Assembly: GCF_022919115.1 (NCBI RefSeq)
Contig: NZ_CP095072.1
Span: 3,472,001-3,536,000, forward strand
Reading direction: 5' to 3'
Origin: Gracilibacillus caseinilyticus
GTDB lineage: Bacteria; Bacillota; Bacilli; Bacillales; Amphibacillaceae
DNA: 64,000 nucleotides
This document shows positions 17,924 through 26,517 of this stretch, one piece after another. Position numbers and translations under genes: made by a program. The notes beneath the pieces were generated by a model. The model was not told the origin of the DNA. It ran no database searches and saw only the letters and a list, made by a program, of their open reading frames with translations. Each line of letters starts with the position of its first letter. Positions within the stretch are counted from its first letter, which is position 1.

Positions 17924-17998
17924 ATCGACACACCGCCTCCCATAAAAAATGTTGTCACTCAGGATCTACTGCTTACATATTTGTACGTTTATATACCG

Positions 17999-18451
17999 TT
18001 AAAAATCCAACCTTAGCCGGATCATATCTCTGCATATAATACCATTTTCGTAAATTTTCTGTTGATAGTTTCGTATAAAAAAATCTTTATCAATTGCAGC
18101 TAATCTAAAACCACATTTTTGATAAAGTGCTAGTTGGTTTATGCTCGAGTTACCAGTACCAACTTCGATCGACTTGTAACCAGCTTTATATGCTCGCTGA
18201 ATAGCATCCTGTACTAATTGTTTTCCCAATCCTTGACCACGATATTTATCTGCAATGGCAATATTCACTAATTCTACTGCAGAATCTCCTGCCGAGACTA
18301 ACACATATACGCCGATGATCTTTCGGTTGTGTTCCATGACATAACATTCGCCATTCTTTAAATACTCTTGAACAAGGTGTGGAGACGGATCTGCTTCTAC
18401 TAGTAATTCCATCGGTGGTACTTCATTGTTCGTTAATCGTCTGACTTCCAT
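17999..18451 (-). CDS. GNAT family N-acetyltransferase
   Basis: 150 residues with the GNAT acetyl-CoA motif RGQGLGKQLVQDAIQRA (about 75-92) and the typical C-terminal 'LALYQKCGFRL' strand-helix. It transfers acetyl from acetyl-CoA to an unknown amine. GGAAGGGTG precedes the ATG. Nothing nearby points to a substrate. Confidence 0.85.
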   Translation of the reverse strand: MEVRRLTNNEVPPMELLVEADPSPHLVQEYLKNGECYVMEHNRKIIGVYVLVSAGDSAVELVNIAIADKYRGQGLGKQLVQDAIQRAYKAGYKSIEVGTGNSSINQLALYQKCGFRLAAIDKDFFIRNYQQKIYENGIICRDMIRLRLDF

Positions 18452-18499
18452 TTCTCACCCACCCTTCCTTTATTTATTCAGTCGGATTTTTCTTATCAG

Positions 18500-18586
18500 C
18501 TAATAAAGCAATACAACGGATACTATGGGTACTATCCACGTGATAAACAAGCCAAGTAACACTGAAATAATCGCTGATAAATTCAT
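18500..18586 (-). CDS. 28-residue single-span membrane peptide
   Basis: A very short ORF with an excellent AAGGAGGATGACAA-ATG start. It encodes MNLSAIISVLLGLFITWIVP followed by IVSVVLLY. It is one long hydrophobic helix with no charged residues. The strong ribosome binding site is the main evidence. It could be a toxin-like or regulatory membrane peptide, but no antitoxin RNA or repeat was identified. Confidence 0.5.
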   Translation of the reverse strand: MNLSAIISVLLGLFITWIVPIVSVVLLY

Positions 18587-18667
18587 TTGTCATCCTCCTT
18601 TTTCATTATAAGAAAAAAGGGGAAAGCCCCAGCCGGTTCTAACTAACATAAATAATATACAACTACC

Positions 18668-19259
18668 TATAATATGGATTATGTAAAGTGGAACTGTCTG
18701 ACGTTATGGTAATTTTGATATATTTCATCTGTTTAGTAAAGCTACTAAAAATTGCTTCACGTCCTTTAGGGCGAGGTTTTAACTAGCCTAATACTCGCAC
18801 TACTTCTTTACTGCCTTGTGCCAAGGAAGGTTACTTCGAAGTGATTCCTGCAGACACAGGCACAGACAAAGTGGATCTTCAGCTCGTACTGACGCATGCG
18901 GAGCGGAGTCTCCACACATATTTCTTCCGTGAAGTGCTACAACGTATGGAACAGCTAAAAGCAGTCGTGTTGGGCATTGTATGTCATCAAATTAAGGTAT
19001 AAATCTTGCAGATAGTGCTCCATATCCTACCTGTTGCATTATTTGTGGAGCTATACATGAGCGTAGGCCAACCACGTAGACTCCCGCGGGACGTGCAGGT
19101 GCTGAAGATCCACTTTGTGAAGTGCTTTTCTTCACAAAGTTAGCTTCAGCCGTGCCCCGCAGGACGCGAAGTGGTTGGCCGGAGCGGCATTCCAGCACAT
19201 TAACAATTTCAAAATTACCATTAATCAGCTAGTTAACATAATCCATATTATAAGAACCC
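18668..19259 (+). repeat. Palindromic intergenic repeat, copy C (longest class)
   Basis: About 592 bp with the left end TATAATATGGATTATGT and the right end ACATAATCCATATTAT plus AAGAACCC. The apical hairpin GGCCAACCACGTAGAC..CTTTGTGAAG / CTTCACAAAG..GAAGTGGTTGGCC (about 19067-19180) is very well kept. The outer left flank GGTTCTAACTAACATAAATA and the outer right tail (to about 19322) match copy B. The ORF-like stretch inside is an artefact of the palindrome. The remaining intergenic bases hold only this copy. Confidence 0.85.
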
Positions 19260-19323
19260 ATCTTCATGTTCAGTATGATTACTTCTATGACTGTACTTAT
19301 ATGCTTTCTTAACGTATAAGAAA

Positions 19324-19351
19324 AAGTCCGCCTGATTGGAAAAGCGGACTT
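19324..19351 (-). terminator. Terminator of the M20 peptidase gene
   Basis: AAGTCCGC / GCGGACTT stem followed on the minus strand by TTTCTT; it abuts the tail of repeat copy C. Confidence 0.8.
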
Positions 19352-19365
19352 ATCAACTTACAGCT

Positions 19366-20505
19366 TTAATACTTTGCTAACTCATTAATGACATGTGCTA
19401 ACAATAACGTACGTGGTACAAATGAATCTAATTCGAGGTATTCACTTTCACGATGTGCCCTTCCGCCGACCGGTCCTAAACCATCGACTGTTGGAATGCC
19501 TAGCGCTGAGGTGAACGAAGCGTCTGATCCACCACCTGTTTCGGTGTCCTTAATAAATAAGTCTAACTCATCGCCCACTCGTTTTATAATTCGTAACAGC
19601 TTTTCGGTTTGTTCCGTTTTCTCCATAGGCGGACGATTAATGTCACCTTCTAATTTGACTTTAGTCCCATCTACTTCTGTACTGGCAATGATCTCAGCCA
19701 TTTGTTCTTTAATTTCTTCTGCCTGTTCCTGTGTACGGAATCGCACATCAATTTGTGCAGTAGCATGGTCAGATACAGTATTAACTGACGTACCGCCTTC
19801 GATTAAGCCGACATTAACATGAATTCCCTCTTCTTCATCAGTGATTTCATACAATTGGATAATCTTATAGGCCAATTCCTCAATTGCACTTCTACCCTTT
19901 TCAGGTTCGATTCCTGAATGGGCTGCTTTCCCGAGTACCTCTAACGTATATTGTCCTTTTCCTCTTCTGGCTGACACGATCGCTCCGTTTTTGCGGGCTG
20001 GCTCCATAACGAGTGCAAATTTTTTGCCAACCGCGTGTTTTTCAATTAGTTCCCTGGATGTTGGTGAACCAATTTCCTCATCGCTGGTTAATAAAATTTC
20101 CACTTTGCCACAAGCATCGTTCTGACTATGAAGCAAGGCTTTGACAGCATAAATGACCGACACGATACTCGCTTTCATATCGATCACACCTGGACCATAT
20201 GCCCGATTCCCCTCGATCTTAAAAGGCCTGGTGCTGGCTGTACCTTTTTCAAAAACAGTATCCATATGGGCAAGAATTAAAATAGTTGCGTCTGATGGAT
20301 TTCCGCTTTTACTAACGATAAAATGATTTCCGAGGTCCGCCTGTTCTACTTTATGGACATGAAAATCTAATTCCTGATATATATCACGGAGTAGATGACC
20401 AACTTGATTGACCCCATCTTTATCATTGGAACCACTATCGATATTAACTAATTTCTCTAATAACTGCAGCATTTCATCTCGATGTTCTTCCAGATATCTT
20501 TTCAT
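19366..20505 (-). CDS. M20 family metallopeptidase (glutamate carboxypeptidase-like)
   Basis: 379 residues. Two-zinc M20 ligands are seen: H in LILAHMDTVFEKG (about 80), D in GPGVIDMKA, EE in TSDEEIGS, E in VMEPA and the C-terminal H in RAHRESEYLE. The dimerisation domain (about 180-290) carries AHSGIEPEKGRSAIEELA. It resembles carboxypeptidase G2-type enzymes that remove C-terminal glutamate or act on amino-acyl amides. Substrate is not certain. Monocistronic. Confidence 0.87.
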   Translation of the reverse strand: MKRYLEEHRDEMLQLLEKLVNIDSGSNDKDGVNQVGHLLRDIYQELDFHVHKVEQADLGNHFIVSKSGNPSDATILILAHMDTVFEKGTASTRPFKIEGNRAYGPGVIDMKASIVSVIYAVKALLHSQNDACGKVEILLTSDEEIGSPTSRELIEKHAVGKKFALVMEPARKNGAIVSARRGKGQYTLEVLGKAAHSGIEPEKGRSAIEELAYKIIQLYEITDEEEGIHVNVGLIEGGTSVNTVSDHATAQIDVRFRTQEQAEEIKEQMAEIIASTEVDGTKVKLEGDINRPPMEKTEQTEKLLRIIKRVGDELDLFIKDTETGGGSDASFTSALGIPTVDGLGPVGGRAHRESEYLELDSFVPRTLLLAHVINELAKY

Positions 20506-20606
20506 TTATTTCCCTTACTTTCCTTTTATACTAAGAAAATCATACTATAATTTAGGTCATTTTGCTATACTATTGATACACTGTTTATAGAAAAAGGGGT
20601 GGTAAG

Positions 20607-21050
20607 ATGAAAATTTTTGTAGATGCAGACGCTTGTCCAGTTGTAGATATTATTATAGAAGAAGCAGGACGATATGATCTCGATGTCGTGTTAGTCAGGA
20701 GCTACAGTCATTTCTCGATGAAAGACTATCCGAAGCATGTCGAAGTGAAATATGTAGATGATGGTGCAGATGCTGCAGATTATCAAATTGTCAGAATGGT
20801 TAGTAAAGAGGATGTAGTTATTACACAAGACTATGGACTTGCGGCTTTATGCTTACCAAAAGGCAGCTACGTAATGCATCATATCGGCTTTCGTTACACC
20901 AAGGAAAAAATCGATCGCATGCTTCAGGAGCGACATCTCAATGCAAAAGCTAGAAAGGCAGGGCAACGAACGAAAGGACCGAAAAAATTTACAGAGGAAC
21001 AAAAAGAAAGCTTCCGGTGTAAATTCCGAAAGCTGCTGGAAACAGTTTAG
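20607..21050 (+). CDS. UPF0178 family protein (YaiI/YqxD-like)
   Basis: 147 residues, full length for the family. The PIN-like N-terminal motif MKIFVDADACPV, the VRSYSHF segment and VITQDYGLAALCL are hallmarks. The role is unknown; the fold suggests a nuclease-like domain. An AAAGGGGTGG site precedes the ATG. Its stop overlaps the stop of a small convergent ORF. Confidence 0.88.
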   Translation: MKIFVDADACPVVDIIIEEAGRYDLDVVLVRSYSHFSMKDYPKHVEVKYVDDGADAADYQIVRMVSKEDVVITQDYGLAALCLPKGSYVMHHIGFRYTKEKIDRMLQERHLNAKARKAGQRTKGPKKFTEEQKESFRCKFRKLLETV

Positions 21051-21205
21051 TCCTGCTGTTTCTCTTCTTCTACGACCTCTGCAATTCTGCTTACCTGCCA
21101 GCGTTGTGCTGTTTCATTATTTACCTCATATACTTTACCTGCCCGTAATAATTCTTTATTATAAGTTGATTGGACAAGCATTTTAACCTTTGCCAATTTA
21201 CTCAC
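21047..21205 (-). CDS. Small conserved-looking ORF overlapping the esterase gene end
   Basis: 52 residues from a GTG that overlaps the esterase stop codon by 8 bases, ending against the YaiI-like stop. The protein reads as globular (KVKMLVQSTYNKELLRAGKV, then YEVNNETAQRWQVSRIAEVVEEEK). The pattern 'K-x-Y-E-V-x-x-x-T-A-x-R-W' resembles small phage-type hypothetical proteins. No strong ribosome binding site, so translational coupling is likely. Function unknown. Confidence 0.5.
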   Translation of the reverse strand: MSKLAKVKMLVQSTYNKELLRAGKVYEVNNETAQRWQVSRIAEVVEEEKQQD

Positions 21206-21986
21206 CACTTTCTGCTATATAACCTGATAACCATCTGAGACATGCATTCTTCCAGTCTTTCGTGTAATTATGGTCATCTGCAAGGCCTAAACCATGTCGG
21301 CCATCCTGATAAATATGCAGTTCATAAGGAATCTGATAATGTTGTAGTGCATCTGCATAATGCAAGCTGTTCATTGATATAACTGCCTGATCATTCGCCG
21401 TAGACCAAATAAATGCTGGCGGTGTCTCGCTATGTACCATTTTCTCACACGAGTAAGTGTCAATCAATTCTGAGGCAGCATCAGGTCCGAGTAAATTATC
21501 TCTGCTTCCTTCATGTGTAAATTCCCCCATTGTAATCACTGGATAGCAAAGGATTTGAAAATCAGGTCTGGAGTTCATGTTCTGATTAACTTGATAACGG
21601 TTACTTATGACAGCAGTTAAATGACCGCCAGCAGAAAAACCTAATACCCCGACTTTATTATTTCCGGATAAGCCCCATTCTTTACGCTTCGTTTTAACAG
21701 TTATGATTGCTTCTTGTGCCTGAAGAATGGTCTCTTGATCTTTAATCGGTGCTACTTGATAACGCAACACACAGGCATGATAGCCATTTTCGTTTAACCA
21801 TTTTGCCACTGGTTCGCCTTCGTGGTAAGCTCGGTGTCCATATCCCCCACCAGGAACAACTACTATGATTGGTGCATCTTGCTCACCATCGATTAAATAT
21901 GGTGTCAAGCTTGGACAATCTTCATGTAAATACTCGTCTTCCCACTTCACATGTGTTTTTTCAATAATTTTCAATGAAACTACCAT
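21198..21986 (-). CDS. Alpha/beta hydrolase (acetyl-esterase-like)
   Basis: 262 residues with the oxyanion motif VVPGGGYGHRA (about 44-54), the nucleophile elbow GFSAGGHL (Ser near 118), and the C-terminal DGRHGLGLAD with the catalytic His. It resembles the xylan acetyl-esterase/BD-FAE type of hydrolase, which would suit the xylanase 5 kb away, but the substrate is not established. The start at 21986 is weakly preceded by GAGGATGGTAG. Confidence 0.82.
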   Translation of the reverse strand: MVVSLKIIEKTHVKWEDEYLHEDCPSLTPYLIDGEQDAPIIVVVPGGGYGHRAYHEGEPVAKWLNENGYHACVLRYQVAPIKDQETILQAQEAIITVKTKRKEWGLSGNNKVGVLGFSAGGHLTAVISNRYQVNQNMNSRPDFQILCYPVITMGEFTHEGSRDNLLGPDAASELIDTYSCEKMVHSETPPAFIWSTANDQAVISMNSLHYADALQHYQIPYELHIYQDGRHGLGLADDHNYTKDWKNACLRWLSGYIAESGE

Positions 21987-22101
21987 CCTCTTTTATATTT
22001 TATTTTTATGAAAATAGGTGAATACCCCTATCCTAAATTGTACCCGTTGCATAGGCTACTATCAAGTGATGAAAGAATCCAGTCAGAGAGGAGAATGCAT
22101 T

Positions 22102-22368
22102 ATGCATCATCACCAGTTCGAGATGGCACCACCTCATTTTCGCCATCCACAACAGCCATATCAAGATGAACGATTCTTCGGACCAATCGGACCACTGGGC
22201 GCTGGGTTGTTAGGATTTGGCCTTGGCTTCTTAGGAGGAGAGTTAGCAGGAGCACCAGGACCATATCCATACCCGCCTTATTATAACTATCCACCATACG
22301 GTCCGCCTTACGGACAGCCGTATCCTCCATATTGTCCAGGACCATACTGCGGGCCAGGCCCTTATTAA
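22102..22368 (+). CDS. Pro/Tyr/Gly-rich small protein (spore-coat-like composition)
   Basis: 88 residues from the ATG at 22102, which has an AGAGAGGAG site. The N-terminus is MHHHQFEMAPPHFRHPQQPY. A hydrophobic glycine segment follows (IGPLGAGLLGFGLGFLGGELAG), then a Pro-Tyr-Gly tail of repeats such as PYYNYPPYGPPYGQPYPP. This composition is common in Bacillus spore-coat and surface proteins. An upstream in-frame ATG at 22018 lacks a site. The role is inference from composition. Confidence 0.7.
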   Translation: MHHHQFEMAPPHFRHPQQPYQDERFFGPIGPLGAGLLGFGLGFLGGELAGAPGPYPYPPYYNYPPYGPPYGQPYPPYCPGPYCGPGPY

Positions 22369-22372
22369 GATC

Positions 22373-22409
22373 AAATTAGTGCTTAGAACTCTCTTCTAGG
22401 CACTAATTT
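22373..22409. terminator. Terminator between two convergent small genes
   Basis: AAATTAGTGCTTAGA / TCTAGGCACTAATTT stem, serving both strands. Confidence 0.7.
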
Positions 22410-22621
22410 AATTTATCTTGGTATAATATGTTTCCATCTTCATCTAATCCCCTTATTTCTATTATGTAGGAGTTTTTGCCTTCCCAATTAATGAGAAACA
22501 TACCATCTTCATTCACTTGACCTTGATATGTCTGGATTTCATTTCCCACTTTCTTTTTCATATATACCTCTTCTGCATGTACATCCACTTCAATGTCTGT
22601 AACTCTTGGATTATTTTTCAC
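22403..22621 (-). CDS. Small hypothetical protein, beta-rich
   Basis: 72 residues, soluble, with alternating strands (VTDIEVDVHAEEVYMKKKVG, GMFLINWEGKNSYIIEIRGLDEDG). No family recognised. It may be an OB- or Ig-like fragment. The weak upstream signal and small size keep confidence modest. Confidence 0.5.
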   Translation of the reverse strand: MKNNPRVTDIEVDVHAEEVYMKKKVGNEIQTYQGQVNEDGMFLINWEGKNSYIIEIRGLDEDGNILYQDKLN

Positions 22622-22783
22622 TCCATAATCAACTGTAAACTACAATATTTCCTGTCTATTATAATGGATCTTCTTATGATTTTCCCCATTTACATAAACC
22701 TCACATTCTTTTCATGTGGTTACCTTTTTGGAACAAATTTACATTTAATTAGGAGTTTTTAGGTGAATGTTCCTTACAATAAG

Positions 22784-23278
22784 TTATAAAAGCTTCGCCA
22801 TATAATATTCATCGATAAATTCTCCATTAATCCTCAAAGAATCTTTTTTGGTTCCTTCCACTTCAAAACCCATTTTCTTATATAATGATATAGCGTGTTT
22901 ATTTTTCGTTACTACAGTTAATTCCAACCTATGTATGACATGATCGTTGGCCCATTCCACTAGTTTATTTATGAGCAAATTGCCAATCCCTTGCCCTCTA
23001 AATTTATTGAGCACACCTATAACGATATAAACGGTATGCTTATTTCTGTTGGCATTTCCGCCTATTGCCATTACATACCCTGTCAGCTCTTTCTCTTCTG
23101 CCACAAGTATTGTTGCGTTTTCTTTATTTAATATATTTTCTATAACCTTTGATTGACTAGAAGTGTTTACTTCTCTTTCCCCTGGCTCCCATAGCATATA
23201 TTGCGCTTCCTGTTCCACCTGACGTATCAATTTAGCGAATGGCTCTGCATCTGTATGCTTGATTTCTCTAATTAGCAC
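22784..23278 (-). CDS. GNAT family N-acetyltransferase
   Basis: 164 residues with the acetyl-CoA loop RGQGIGNLLINKLVEWA (about 95-111) and the C-terminal SLYKKMGFEVEGTKKDSLRI. It resembles the RimJ/RimL-SpeG branch that acetylates proteins or small amines. AGGAAGGGGAGG-type upstream sequence. Substrate unknown. Confidence 0.85.
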   Translation of the reverse strand: MLIREIKHTDAEPFAKLIRQVEQEAQYMLWEPGEREVNTSSQSKVIENILNKENATILVAEEKELTGYVMAIGGNANRNKHTVYIVIGVLNKFRGQGIGNLLINKLVEWANDHVIHRLELTVVTKNKHAISLYKKMGFEVEGTKKDSLRINGEFIDEYYMAKLL

Positions 23279-23325
23279 TTTACTTCCTCCCCTTCCTAAC
23301 TAGCATCATTATAAATAAGGCTTCC

Positions 23326-23529
23326 AATAATACGGATTATGTAAAGTAGAACTGTTTGTAATGTGGTAATTTTGAAATGGTATATATGCGTAGCAAAGCT
23401 CCGGAAATTTACTCCGCGTCTTGTGGGGCACGAAGTGGTTGGCCGGAGCGATCTCCTTGCACATAAAACATTTTCAAAATGGTCTTATCGATAAAATTTC
23501 TAGTTGACATAATCCGTATTAAAAGAACC
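23326..23529 (+). repeat. Palindromic intergenic repeat, copy D (short form)
   Basis: About 204 bp. Ends ATAATACGGATTATGT and ACATAATCCGTATTAA plus AAGAACC. It has the same minimal core as copy A, with GCAAAGCTCCGG and GTGGTTGGCCGGAGCG joined by a short loop. The tail after the right end (to about 23601) matches the tails of B and C, with CTTTCTTTACATACAAGAAAA at its end. Confidence 0.85.
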
Positions 23530-23597
23530 GACCTTAAAGACATTGACTTCTGTCATTTGTTCTACGTCTGTAATTATATGCTTTCTTTACATACAAG

Positions 23598-23636
23598 AAA
23601 AGGAGATTAACTCCGCTTTAGGAATTAACCTCCTTT
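23598..23636 (-). terminator. Terminator of the SDR gene
   Basis: AAAGGAGATTAA / TTAACCTCCTTT stem with a following TTTCTT on the minus strand; it abuts the tail of copy D. Confidence 0.7.
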
Positions 23637-23645
23637 GCATTTTGA

Positions 23646-24290
23646 TTATAAGTTTTTAACTGCCTCTTCAATATCAGTGTCGCCATTGATTAAATCAAAT
23701 GACTGATTAACTGCATTGTCTGAAAGCAGACTTGCAATAATCGTATCCGCAACGTCTTCACGTGTCACAGATCCTGGTTCTAGGTTTTCTGCGATGCTAA
23801 TTTTACCTGTACCAGCATCATTTGTTAATGCGCCAGGACGAATAATGGTATGGTCAAGCGTGCTTTCCTCTAAGATACGGTCTGCGTGATGTTTAGCGAC
23901 AAAGTAATGCTTGATCTGCTCACTCCAATTTTTACGGTTATGTGCTTGGAAGGCACTTACCATCACGAAGCGTTTCACACCTTTGTTTACTGCTGCTTCT
24001 ACCGCTTTGGCCGCACCGTCAAGGTCTATCAATAGTGTTTTATCAGCGCCTGTTTTCCCACCGGAACCGGCTGCAAATACAACGGCATCGATACTATCCA
24101 TTGCATCTGCTATATCTGCTACGCTTCCTTCAAGATCAACAAGTGTTGTTTCTATGCCTTGTCCTTGGAATTTTTCTACTTGTTCTTGTTTACGGACCAT
24201 TGCGACAGGATTCGTACCTTGCTGTGTATTTAATTTCTGTACAACATGAGTACCAATTTGTCCATTTGCTCCAATTACTAAAACATTCAT
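23646..24290 (-). CDS. NAD(P)-binding SDR-like protein (YhfK-like)
   Basis: 214 residues, atypical short-chain dehydrogenase of the NmrA/YhfK type. It has a Rossmann motif at the N-terminus (VLVIGANGQIGTHVV), AVVFAAGSGGKTGADKTLLIDLDG in the middle and HTIIRPGALTNDAGTG late. An AGGAGGAG site precedes the ATG. It lies just downstream of cysK. It could act in redox or stress sensing; the substrate is unknown. Confidence 0.85.
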   Translation of the reverse strand: MNVLVIGANGQIGTHVVQKLNTQQGTNPVAMVRKQEQVEKFQGQGIETTLVDLEGSVADIADAMDSIDAVVFAAGSGGKTGADKTLLIDLDGAAKAVEAAVNKGVKRFVMVSAFQAHNRKNWSEQIKHYFVAKHHADRILEESTLDHTIIRPGALTNDAGTGKISIAENLEPGSVTREDVADTIIASLLSDNAVNQSFDLINGDTDIEEAVKNL

Positions 24291-24311
24291 CTGAAAAACT
24301 CCTCCTGTTGT

Positions 24312-25226
24312 TTAGAATAAATGCATACTCAAATACCGCTCTCCTGTATCCGGTGCAATACAAACAACTTTTTTGCCTGTTCCAAGTTTTTTGGCAACTT
24401 GAATAGCTGCAAATACAGCTGCACCGGCAGAAGGGCCAACGAAGATACCTTCCTCTGCTGCTAAACGTTTAAACGTATTAACAGCATCATTGTCAGCTAT
24501 TTGAATAATTTCATCATATACGGTTGTATTGAGAATGTCCGGGACAAATCCTGGACTTGTCCCTACTAGTTTGTGTTTACCCGGCTTTCCGCCAGATAAA
24601 ACAGGAGATCCTTCCGGTTCAACAACCGCAATATGTATATTGGGCAAACACTCTTTCAATGTTTCGCCAGTTCCGGTAATGGTCCCACCCGTTCCAGCAG
24701 TCGCTACAAATCCATCCAAATCTTGTTCCATCTGTTCTAATATTTCCATTGCCGTCGTAGTTCGATGAATAGCCGGATTCGCTAAATTCTCAAATTGTTG
24801 AGGCATGAAACTATCAGGGATTTCTGCAACTAATTCTTTCGCCTTTTGAATCGCGCCAGGCATTTTTTCCGAACTAGGTGTTAAGACTACTTCCGCTCCA
24901 TATGCTTTCAATATATTGATTCGTTCTTTCGTCATATTGTCAGGCATAACTAGAATCGCTTTGTATCCTCTTGCAGCAGCTGTCATAGCTAGTCCGATCC
25001 CAGTGTTACCACTAGTCGGTTCAATGATCGTTGATTTTTCTGTAAGCAATCCTTCCTTTTCCGCTTCCACAATCATATTGTAGGCAGCACGATCCTTAAC
25101 ACTTTTCGAAGGATTAAACATTTCTAATTTTACATACACTTCAGCGGCATGCTCTGGTACAATTCGATTTAATTTCACAATCGGAGTATTTCCGATTAAA
25201 TCTGTCATATTTTCATATACATTCAT
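24312..25226 (-). CDS. cysK: Cysteine synthase (O-acetylserine sulfhydrylase)
   Basis: About 304 residues from the ATG 25226 (MNVYENMTDLIGNTPIVKLN). The PLP lysine lies in NPSKSVKDRAA (K44), the substrate loop in PTSGNTGIGLAM, and the phosphate loop in TAGTGGTITG. It makes cysteine from O-acetylserine and sulfide. An in-frame ATG 54 bases upstream is possible but the family starts here. The C-terminus ends GERYLSMHLF, typical of CysK. It precedes the SDR gene by 22 bases and follows the monooxygenase gene, so the three may be one unit. Confidence 0.92.
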   Translation of the reverse strand: MNVYENMTDLIGNTPIVKLNRIVPEHAAEVYVKLEMFNPSKSVKDRAAYNMIVEAEKEGLLTEKSTIIEPTSGNTGIGLAMTAAARGYKAILVMPDNMTKERINILKAYGAEVVLTPSSEKMPGAIQKAKELVAEIPDSFMPQQFENLANPAIHRTTTAMEILEQMEQDLDGFVATAGTGGTITGTGETLKECLPNIHIAVVEPEGSPVLSGGKPGKHKLVGTSPGFVPDILNTTVYDEIIQIADNDAVNTFKRLAAEEGIFVGPSAGAAVFAAIQVAKKLGTGKKVVCIAPDTGERYLSMHLF

Positions 25227-25294
25227 GGATTTACTTGATCCCCTTCCTAATACATCTACCAATATCATATCAACCAGCAAAGGAGAAATCCAAT

Positions 25295-25603
25295 TTAGAG
25301 TCCTTTTCCACCTTCTACAGCAAAGGTATGGATTCGTTGCACATCTTTTAGAATAGGTTTTGCTTTTGCTATTAATTTTTGATTTACTTCAAGCGATAAC
25401 GAGGCTTTGTGCGCATTGACAGAACGCCAAATTTCAAAAACGTAGACAGCTTCAGGATTTTCCTGTGCCGTTTGTATAACATATACTTTACAATCATCAA
25501 TATATTCCATCGATGTTGCCGCTTCTAGTAAGATGCCTCTCAGCTTTTCCTGCTCCCCGCTATTAGCTGTAAATTCTGTCAATAAACCGAATTCACTCAT
25601 CAT
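25295..25603 (-). CDS. Antibiotic-biosynthesis-monooxygenase-like (ABM/YgiN) protein
   Basis: About 102 residues of the dimeric ABM ferredoxin-like fold: FGLLTEFTANSGEQEKLRGIL at the N-terminus, CKVYVIQTAQENPEAVYVFEIW in the middle, and the FAVEGGKGL end. Often annotated as putative quinol monooxygenase. The start is either of two adjacent ATGs behind AAAGGTGG. The substrate is unknown. It lies 69 bases upstream of cysK on the same strand. Confidence 0.75.
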   Translation of the reverse strand: MMSEFGLLTEFTANSGEQEKLRGILLEAATSMEYIDDCKVYVIQTAQENPEAVYVFEIWRSVNAHKASLSLEVNQKLIAKAKPILKDVQRIHTFAVEGGKGL

Positions 25604-25765
25604 CAATTCCACCTTTTTTACGATTTTTGATCTTAAATTGAAAACAGTATGTTATATACTAAGGAGTATTATAATCTTACCATAATGCAACTAATAAGAC
25701 AGCGTTATCATCAAACATTAATCCAAATATAACGCTTATGTATAGGCAATTGCTCCTGCCATAAA

Positions 25766-25797
25766 AGAAGAACAGTCTTCTTCAGCTTCAAAGAGGA
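25766..25797 (-). terminator. Terminator of the lut operon
   Basis: Imperfect stem AGAGCAGTCCTC / GAAGACTGTTCT followed on the minus strand by TCTTTTAT. Confidence 0.6.
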
Positions 25798-25812
25798 CTG
25801 CTCTACGATATT

Positions 25813-26517
25813 TTATAAATCATCTACTACAATATATGCAGTGTGAATCGGCCCATGTACACCAACCACTAAGTTCATCTCAATATCCGCACTATTACTC
25901 GGACCAGTGATGAAGTTAATGCAGGATGCAATATCTTTTCCATCTTCGGCTAACTCATGAATCAAATCGGTAGCTTGTGTCATTCGTTTCACAATCGAAG
26001 ACTTTGGCACAATTGCAACATAGTTCGTCGGGAGTAAGCTGATCGAACGTCCTTGGAATTTCTCATTTAACAAAACGACCGTTCCTGATTCAGCCAATGT
26101 CATATCACTGAACGTAATCCCGACATCTGCTTTTTCCGCAAATTCTACAGATCCATTTCTATCCTGATTATCCCATTTGCAGGAATCTAGTTCTTCCATA
26201 TACTTGTCTAGTCCAACATTAGTAAATCGAGAATCATCCGGATATATAACTGATGACGATGCATATTGCTCCATAATAGATGAAATCGTATCTGCTAAAT
26301 CGTTTGTAGTTGTTTGAAAAAAGTCAGTGTGAATTTCCTTGCATTGCTCTCGCAATACTGTTACTAATTGATCCTGATCATATCCCACTAGCACGTTCTT
26401 TTGAGGGGTTACAGACCACTGAGGTTTCTCGATCGGCTTATCAGCTGAAATACCTCCAATTTTTTCACGGACATTAGCCAAAAATGAGTCTCGATTTGTA
26501 ATACTTCCTTTAGGCAT
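25813..26517 (-). CDS. lutC: Lactate utilization protein C
   Basis: About 234 residues from the ATG 26517 ([20 protein letters not shown]), which overlaps the lutB stop by 8 bases. LUD/DUF162 domain with [19 protein letters not shown] and [24 protein letters not shown]. LutABC oxidises L-lactate to pyruvate with iron-sulfur clusters. The track's longer start reaches into lutB and is unlikely. Confidence 0.9.
   Translation of the reverse strand: MPKGSITNRDSFLANVREKIGGISADKPIEKPQWSVTPQKNVLVGYDQDQLVTVLREQCKEIHTDFFQTTTNDLADTISSIMEQYASSSVIYPDDSRFTNVGLDKYMEELDSCKWDNQDRNGSVEFAEKADVGITFSDMTLAESGTVVLLNEKFQGRSISLLPTNYVAIVPKSSIVKRMTQATDLIHELAEDGKDIASCINFITGPSNSADIEMNLVVGVHGPIHTAYIVVDDL

Noticed and set aside
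18992..19198. 68-codon frame on the minus strand inside repeat copy C
   Set aside because: It lies wholly inside the palindromic repeat, has no ribosome binding site, and equivalent frames are broken in the other copies.
334..19259. Possible CRISPR array or IS element
   Set aside because: The repeats are long, few and far apart, with no spacers, Cas genes or transposase; they are treated as a palindromic element family instead.
23942..24406. 154-codon plus-strand frame over the SDR/cysK junction
   Set aside because: Antisense to two clear genes and very rich in Leu and His, an antisense artefact.
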